Assembly: GCA_900073065.1 (NCBI GenBank)
Contig: FJOG01000004.1
Span: 1,608,712 to 1,672,711 of the forward strand
Origin: Phialocephala subalpina
Taxonomy: Eukaryota > Ascomycota > Leotiomycetes > Helotiales > Mollisiaceae
Reading direction: 5' to 3'
Length of the DNA stretch: 64,000 bases
The first letter of the stretch is position 1. Each line of letters begins with the position of its first letter. Positions 59,301-64,000 of the stretch are shown piece after piece. The position numbers were made by a program, and so were the translations under genes. Below the pieces are notes generated by a model. It worked only from the letters and a program-made list of their open reading frames with translations, made no database searches and was not told where the DNA came from.

Positions 59301-59886
59301 CGGATACTGGAACGTAGATGAGATGTGGCCCATCATGTTCGCTAGCTCTGCCCATCCTGACGTCTCTTCGATTCCGGAATTCAAGGGGAAAGTCGTGGAT
59401 TGGGTGCCCGTTGATGTTGCTGCTAGAACAGTGAGTGATGTTTTGCTCTCAGGAAGAGGGGATGGCGAAAGTGGGGTTGTAGAGGTGGGTCAAGGGCAGG
59501 AAAAGAAAGTTGGGACGTACTCAGTGCACAACATCGTCAACCCCGCTCCTATTCTCTGGAGCGATTTGGTGTCTATGCTTCGATCCTCCCTCGTCTCCAC
59601 ATCATCTTCCAAGTTAAACAAAATAGAGGCAATCCCAATGAAAGATTGGGTCCAACGTCTCGCTTCTCTCGCTGAGGCAGCCGCTTCTCCAAACGAGGTT
59701 CCAGGTTTGAGGTTGCTTCAATTCTTTGAGAGCTTGGCAGAGGAAGAAGGGGAGGAAGAGGGCAAGATTTTTGAGACAGCTAAGACTCAAGAGATTTCGG
59801 AATGCTTGAGGGAATGTGGGAGATTTAATCAAGGGTGGATAAATTGTAATATCAAGTCTTGGAAAGAGATTGGTTTCTTACTTTGA
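56338..59886 (+). CDS. NRPS-like carboxylate reductase (A-T-R)
   Basis: Five exons, 56338-57155, 57200-57801, 57856-58938, 58990-59163 and 59207-59886, give 1118 aa. The adenylation domain has FIIHSSGSTGMPKPIIHTN (A3), KTTYGSTEIGPPFRT (A5), NDLFIQDPPGSGFFVFQGRK (A7-A8), VHSNGENTAAGPLQ and the A10 Lys in VTPKGNVKRKEV. The thiolation domain is FYDLGIDSRLALSLR, with Ser for phosphopantetheine. The thioester-reductase domain has IILLTGASGSLGTALLETF (NADPH) and GYAQSKFIEEVERL (catalytic Tyr-Lys). There is no condensation domain. Such enzymes activate one acid, load it and release an aldehyde or alcohol by reduction. The substrate is unknown. It is adjacent to, but functionally not obviously part of, the hydantoin cluster. 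Confidence 0.93.
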
Positions 59887-60712
59887 ATTATATAAAGTAT
59901 TTGTTGGTATTACTAAGAATACTTAATCATATATAATTAAACTAAAAACGAAATACAAAAGATTATACTCTTATATTCATAAGTTAATTATTAATAAAAA
60001 AAAGAAAAAGAAAAATATAAAAATTAAAAAGAAAATTTTCATTCTTATATTTATTTGATTTAATTTAATATTATATATAATTTAACGCTAATATAAATAC
60101 GTAATTACTTTTATATTTATATTAATATTTCTTTTTTTCTAATTAAAATCAAAAATTAATTTTCTAAAGAAATAAATATAAATAATTTTTAATATAAAAA
60201 TTTAATTAATATTTTAATAATAATAAAATATTATAAAGAAGTAAATTTCTTAGAATTAATTCTAATATTTGCGAATTACGTAAAAAATTACCTAAAGAAT
60301 TAAGAATATAAAATACCAAATTTCCTAATATATTTAAAATCAAATTACGTAATATATTATCCTATTATAATATATATTATTAAATAAAAGAAATAAAATA
60401 TATTTATAAAATTAATTTAATATATATAATATAAAATTTAATTTAAAATAAAATAAATAAAAAGAATTTCTTTTTAAAAGTTTTGATTTCTAATTTTTAA
60501 TTTTTAAATTCGAAATTTGAAATTCGAAATAAATTTTGGTTTCTTAATTCTTCGAACTTGTATATTCTAATTATATAATTTTCAATAAATAGAAATTTAA
60601 AGCCTTTTTTTACTTTATATTATATTAGGTAAGAATTTACTAGCTTATAATAATTAATTAAAATTAGTTTATATTTAAATCTAAGAATATAATCTCTAAT
60701 AATTCAATTATC
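59887..60712. repeat. Extremely AT-rich block, probable RIP-degenerated relic
   Basis: About 826 bases made almost wholly of A and T with long runs of taata, attaa and ttaaat words. It begins right after the TGA of the NRPS-like gene and ends at the stop codon of the next convergent gene. No open frame or recognisable element remains. Sharp compositional edges fit repeat-induced point mutation of a former insertion, but the source element cannot be named. Confidence 0.8.
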
Positions 60713-62272
60713 TTATATCGTAGCCTTGGTAGCCTCCGCCCTATCAAAGGTATTCTTCCCTAAATGGCATTGAGCCTCATTGGGATGGACATATTGCGAA
60801 TTCAAGAATGTTCCGTGATAATCCACCTTACCACTTTCCTGCTCCCTTAGAACTCTCAAACGACTCTCTAATACATCGGAATCAACATAGGCGCCCTTTA
60901 ACCATCGTTCCCCTTGAGTGGAATCAAAAGCTGTCCTTCCATGCAAGACTCTTCTATTGTTGAAGATGATACATTCGCCCTCGTTCAGCCTATACTCGTA
61001 GACAGCTTTGGGATGCCCAACAAGGGCGCCAAATTCTCGCAACGCCTTCAATACTTTTGGCAGTGGGCGGCCTTGGAGTTGCCTTTGGTACGGTAGGTTT
61101 GCTTGGAAGGGAGGCGACCAGTTGATGTTAAGGATCTCAGGTCGACGATGCTCGTTTCCCCACGCGTCTTTGGTATAGGCGAGATGGTGGCCTACCTCAA
61201 GAACTGGGCGCTCTTTATAGTAGTGCTGGCCGTCATTTCGATACTCAAAAGCTATATCCTGCTGGGAGAGTGTGTTGAATGCGTTGTCGCGCAGAAGGCT
61301 TGCTCCATGAAGCGCATCCGAGAACAGTGAGGCTCCACCAGGCGAGGTATTCTTCAGACAATGTAAGAACTGAAATCCGGGTGGATTGTTCATGTACAAT
61401 AGATCCATGTGAAGACCAAGATGCTGCTGAGTGTATGCTACATTCTTCGCGTTCGGGATCGACTTGACATCCCAAGTACGACCGTAGAACGTGTCCCGAA
61501 TTGGCCCTATGCGACCCGTGATCTTTTCGATTGCATGCTCATCATCTGGCACGCCTCGAAGGAGGACGAGGCCGTAAACACGAAGACTCCTCAGAACGTG
61601 CCAAACGTGCTGCTCGTCATTCATGTAGTCCTGGAAATCGACGAATTGGAACCTCTCCTTGATTAACGTCGTGTTCCACGCATAAGGACGAGGTATCAAT
61701 CGAGATTTTCGCATGGATCTCCGGTTCTCGAAGGTGCTAAAGAATGCTGCTGGAATTGTGGAAACATGATTGGACCCAAACCCGGCAACGTCCTTAGTCC
61801 ACGTGATGGCGACATCTCCGTTTGGTTTCTGCTGTACAGATTTGGCTTCGAGATCCGCAGGAATGTCTGATGTTTGGAAGTTCTTCTGCTTCGAGGAGGG
61901 GTCGACACAGAGAGGGCAAGTACACGCGTCCCGCAAGAAACTTGGATGCCACTTTGATTCTCCGACTTTAACGTAGATTAGATTTAGATCAGGTCCATCA
62001 GATCCCTCCTGGGTCTTCCATGCGGAAACGGGCTCTGAAATTGCAGTTTCTGACGTGTCAGATTGTGTGGTTGAAAAGCATCTTGTTGTCGATGCACACT
62101 CCCGAGACTTTCTCGGCAACGCAAGTGGCCGTTGAGGAAGATGTGTTTGCTTGCTCAGGCTACGACATTGTACTCGTACTCTCAAGCACGACCGTCCAGG
62201 GGTTGCAACAATGGACTGGATGGTCGAGAGGCTGCTGGATACGGCCCTCGTGTTCAGTCGAAGGAGATCCAT
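60713..62272 (-). CDS. Gamma-butyrobetaine / trimethyllysine dioxygenase family protein
   Basis: Intronless, 519 aa, ATG 62272. The first 70 residues are basic and Ser/Arg-rich, ending CASTTRCFSTT, a likely mitochondrial presequence. The N-terminal zinc domain (DUF971) is SKWHPSFLRDACTCPLCVDP with its Cys cluster. The TauD-like 2-oxoglutarate/Fe(II) core has GLVLLRGVPDDEHAIEKITG and QQHLGLHMDLLYMNNPPGFQ (HxD). The distal His is in FNNRRVLHGRTAF, followed by the Arg for 2-oxoglutarate in GERWLKGAYVD. The family hydroxylates butyrobetaine or trimethyllysine for carnitine synthesis; several paralogs in fungi have unknown substrates. Its 3' end abuts the AT-rich block. Confidence 0.92.
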   Translation of the reverse strand: MDLLRLNTRAVSSSLSTIQSIVATPGRSCLRVRVQCRSLSKQTHLPQRPLALPRKSRECASTTRCFSTTQSDTSETAISEPVSAWKTQEGSDGPDLNLIYVKVGESKWHPSFLRDACTCPLCVDPSSKQKNFQTSDIPADLEAKSVQQKPNGDVAITWTKDVAGFGSNHVSTIPAAFFSTFENRRSMRKSRLIPRPYAWNTTLIKERFQFVDFQDYMNDEQHVWHVLRSLRVYGLVLLRGVPDDEHAIEKITGRIGPIRDTFYGRTWDVKSIPNAKNVAYTQQHLGLHMDLLYMNNPPGFQFLHCLKNTSPGGASLFSDALHGASLLRDNAFNTLSQQDIAFEYRNDGQHYYKERPVLEVGHHLAYTKDAWGNEHRRPEILNINWSPPFQANLPYQRQLQGRPLPKVLKALREFGALVGHPKAVYEYRLNEGECIIFNNRRVLHGRTAFDSTQGERWLKGAYVDSDVLESRLRVLREQESGKVDYHGTFLNSQYVHPNEAQCHLGKNTFDRAEATKATI

Positions 62273-62735
62273 AGTTGTCGAGTCGTCACGTGCCCCTTGC
62301 TCGTACGACTGAGGATGGAGACCAACAGATGGTGATGCCGACTGGAAACTCGGTCAGACAGTACCCAGGAGAAGGTAGGCGGTGCCACGGGTCGGCGGTG
62401 AGATAGGTTACAGGGCGAGGGCGCAGGCCGTGCCGTTGTTCGTTGATGCGATTGAGCTGAGGTGGGTTGTACTGGTGAACTGGAAGAAAGGAGCTTTGAG
62501 GCTCGAGAAATTTTTGGTCGTGATGCTTGTCGACTCGGCTCGGCAGCACAACCCCTGATCAGACCCACCTTTTTATTCAGCCTTCTCTGTCAATTTATGC
62601 CAGCCTTGCGATCGCGAGGCGTTGTCTTTGCACCAAGAAGTCGCCGACCATCCTTTTCAACATCCTCTCCCCAACACACACCACGCATCCACATCTTCGA
62701 ATACACATCAGTCCGTGCGAAGAATTGACAGATGC
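62273..62735. promoter_or_regulatory. Divergent promoter, dioxygenase / mitochondrial carrier
   Basis: 463 bases between the start codons of two genes for predicted mitochondrial proteins. No specific site identified. Confidence 0.4.
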
Positions 62736-63852
62736 ATGTCTCGAGGCGGTGAACACCTCAAGGATGAGGTGTGTACACATCTGCTCTTATCTCGAATTCT
62801 TACGCTGACTGACTACTGTAGGGATCCAAAACCCAGGTAGTGACTGCTGGTGCTATTGCGGGCTTGATCGCGAGGTATACCTTCCGCCACTTATCAACTT
62901 CGCACCTATTGACATTTCTTGTCCAGATTCGTTATCGCTCCTCTCGATGTCGTCAAGATCCGGCTCCAACTGCAAACCCATTCGCTTTCCGACCCTCTCT
63001 CCCACCAAGACCTCCGAGGTTCTCCTATATACAAAGGCACTCTCCCTACACTCAAGCATATCCTTAGAGAGGAAGGCATTACTGGATTATGGAAGGGCAA
63101 TGTCCCTGCGGAATTAATGTACGTCGCGTACAGCGCGATTCAGTTCACAACCTACCGATCCGTCACTTTGGGATTGCAGGGTATATTTGAAGACCATCAG
63201 TTGCCTGCAGCAGCAGAGAGTTTTATTGCCGGAGCGAGTGCAGGTGCTATGTCAACGACTGCGACATATCCTCTTGACCTCCTCCGAACACGATTTGCTG
63301 CTCAGGGAACGGAGAGGATTTACAGCTCGTTGGCAGCCTCAATACACGACATCGCCCGAAATGAAGGCCCAAAAGGTTTCTTTCAAGGTTTGGGAGCAGG
63401 CGTAGGCCAAATCATCCCTTACATGGGCATCTTCTTTGCGACTTACGAGACCTTACGGAGGCCAATGGGTAATCTTCAGCTACCATTCGGATCTGGGGAT
63501 GCTACTGCAGGCGTCCTGGCTTCTTTGGTCTCCAAAACTGCTGTCTTTCCTTTGGATCTTATCAGGAAGCGTCTGCAGGTCCAAGGTCCGACAAGGTTGA
63601 AATATGTGCATAAGAATATACCAGTGTACAAAGGAGTCTTTAAAACGATGCAGAGCATATTGCAGAAGGAGGGTACACGAGGACTGTACCGCGGATTGAC
63701 AGTCAGGTATGTGGTACCCAACAGCTGTATCTGCAGTGCTGATATTCCACAGTCTTTTCAAAGCTGCTCCAGCCAGTGCCGTCACCATGTGGACTTATGA
63801 ACGAGTTCTTCGAATCATGATGGATATGGAAATGGCTGCCAATGGACCATGA
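62736..63852 (+). CDS. Mitochondrial carrier, thiamine pyrophosphate (Tpc1) type
   Basis: Four exons, 62736-62768, 62822-62874, 62927-63706 and 63753-63852, give 321 aa. The start [20 protein letters not shown] is reconstructed across two tiny exons. Three carrier repeats are visible: [19 protein letters not shown] with [33 protein letters not shown] with [13 protein letters not shown], and [18 protein letters not shown] with [18 protein letters not shown]. The repeat sequences and length match the mitochondrial thiamine pyrophosphate carrier subfamily in the inner membrane. The end is MEMAANGP. All intron phases agree. Confidence 0.92.
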
Positions 63853-64000
63853 CCGTATCATGAAAGAGAGTGACATCAATCAGCATTTGGCATTTGCTCG
63901 GGACTCTCGTGTTTGATATCGGGTCGACTGTATTCATGAACCCATAGAATAATGACACGATAGTAATTATGAGGCTGAATGGCCATGTCCAATCCTCCTG
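63853..64000. other. 3' flank of carrier gene
   Basis: Too short to hold a gene; nothing recognised. Confidence 0.5.

Noticed and set aside
1..64000. tRNA genes, CRISPR arrays, transposase or reverse transcriptase genes
   Set aside because: Looked for B-box words, regular spacer repeats and DDE or RT motifs; none convincing were seen by eye.

Overview
This window is from a filamentous ascomycete (Pezizomycotina). The genes carry many short GT-AG introns (about 43-100 nt, with a few long exceptions). The protein families are fungal: UstYa/DUF3328, 2EXR, DUF3176, NmrA-like, fungal Zn2Cys6 regulator and NRPS-like reductase. A dispersed 5S rRNA gene and one extremely AT-rich block of RIP-relic type are also present. 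A Leotiomycetes/Helotiales-like source is my guess only. A run of 777 N at 32860-33636 marks a scaffold gap.

The first 9 kb is a zone of decayed genes: a UstYa-like relic, a 2EXR-like relic, a guanine deaminase pseudogene that lost a zinc-ligand His, and a second 2EXR relic. Among them sits one intact seven-exon berberine-bridge-type FAD oxidase (3207-5179). From 9.6 to 31 kb genes are mostly intact: NmrA-like protein, GPI-anchored surface protein, Gfo/Idh/MocA dehydrogenase, aldo-keto reductase, USP deubiquitinase, Trm9 tRNA methyltransferase, Myb-like protein (N-terminus disturbed), tubulin cofactor B and a DUF726 hydrolase. Around and after the gap lie a DUF3176 membrane protein with N-terminal lesions, a small tetraspan-like protein, a transmembrane RING-H2 E3 ligase and a two-helix membrane protein.

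The most interesting region is 44.8-55.2 kb. It holds D-hydantoinase, N-carbamoyl-D-amino acid hydrolase, a hydantoin (Asp/Glu) racemase, a Zn2Cys6 regulator and an NCS1 nucleobase/hydantoin permease side by side. These are the parts of the bacterial hydantoin-utilisation (hyu) pathway: uptake, racemisation, ring opening and decarbamoylation to D-amino acids, here with a fungal regulator. Two oddities sit inside it. The hydantoinase start exon is separated from the rest by a roughly 745-nt intron that carries a complete 5S rRNA gene. The racemase has lost its middle, including the second catalytic Cys, exactly at the edge of a perfect 2 x 250-bp tandem duplication.

The right end holds an A-T-R NRPS-like carboxylate reductase, the AT-rich block filling the space between two convergent genes, a gamma-butyrobetaine dioxygenase-like protein with a probable mitochondrial leader, and a thiamine-pyrophosphate-type mitochondrial carrier. 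No virus, CRISPR array, tRNA or autonomous transposon was recognised. Exon borders come from splice-site and reading-frame consistency and could be off by a base or two where not checked by length.
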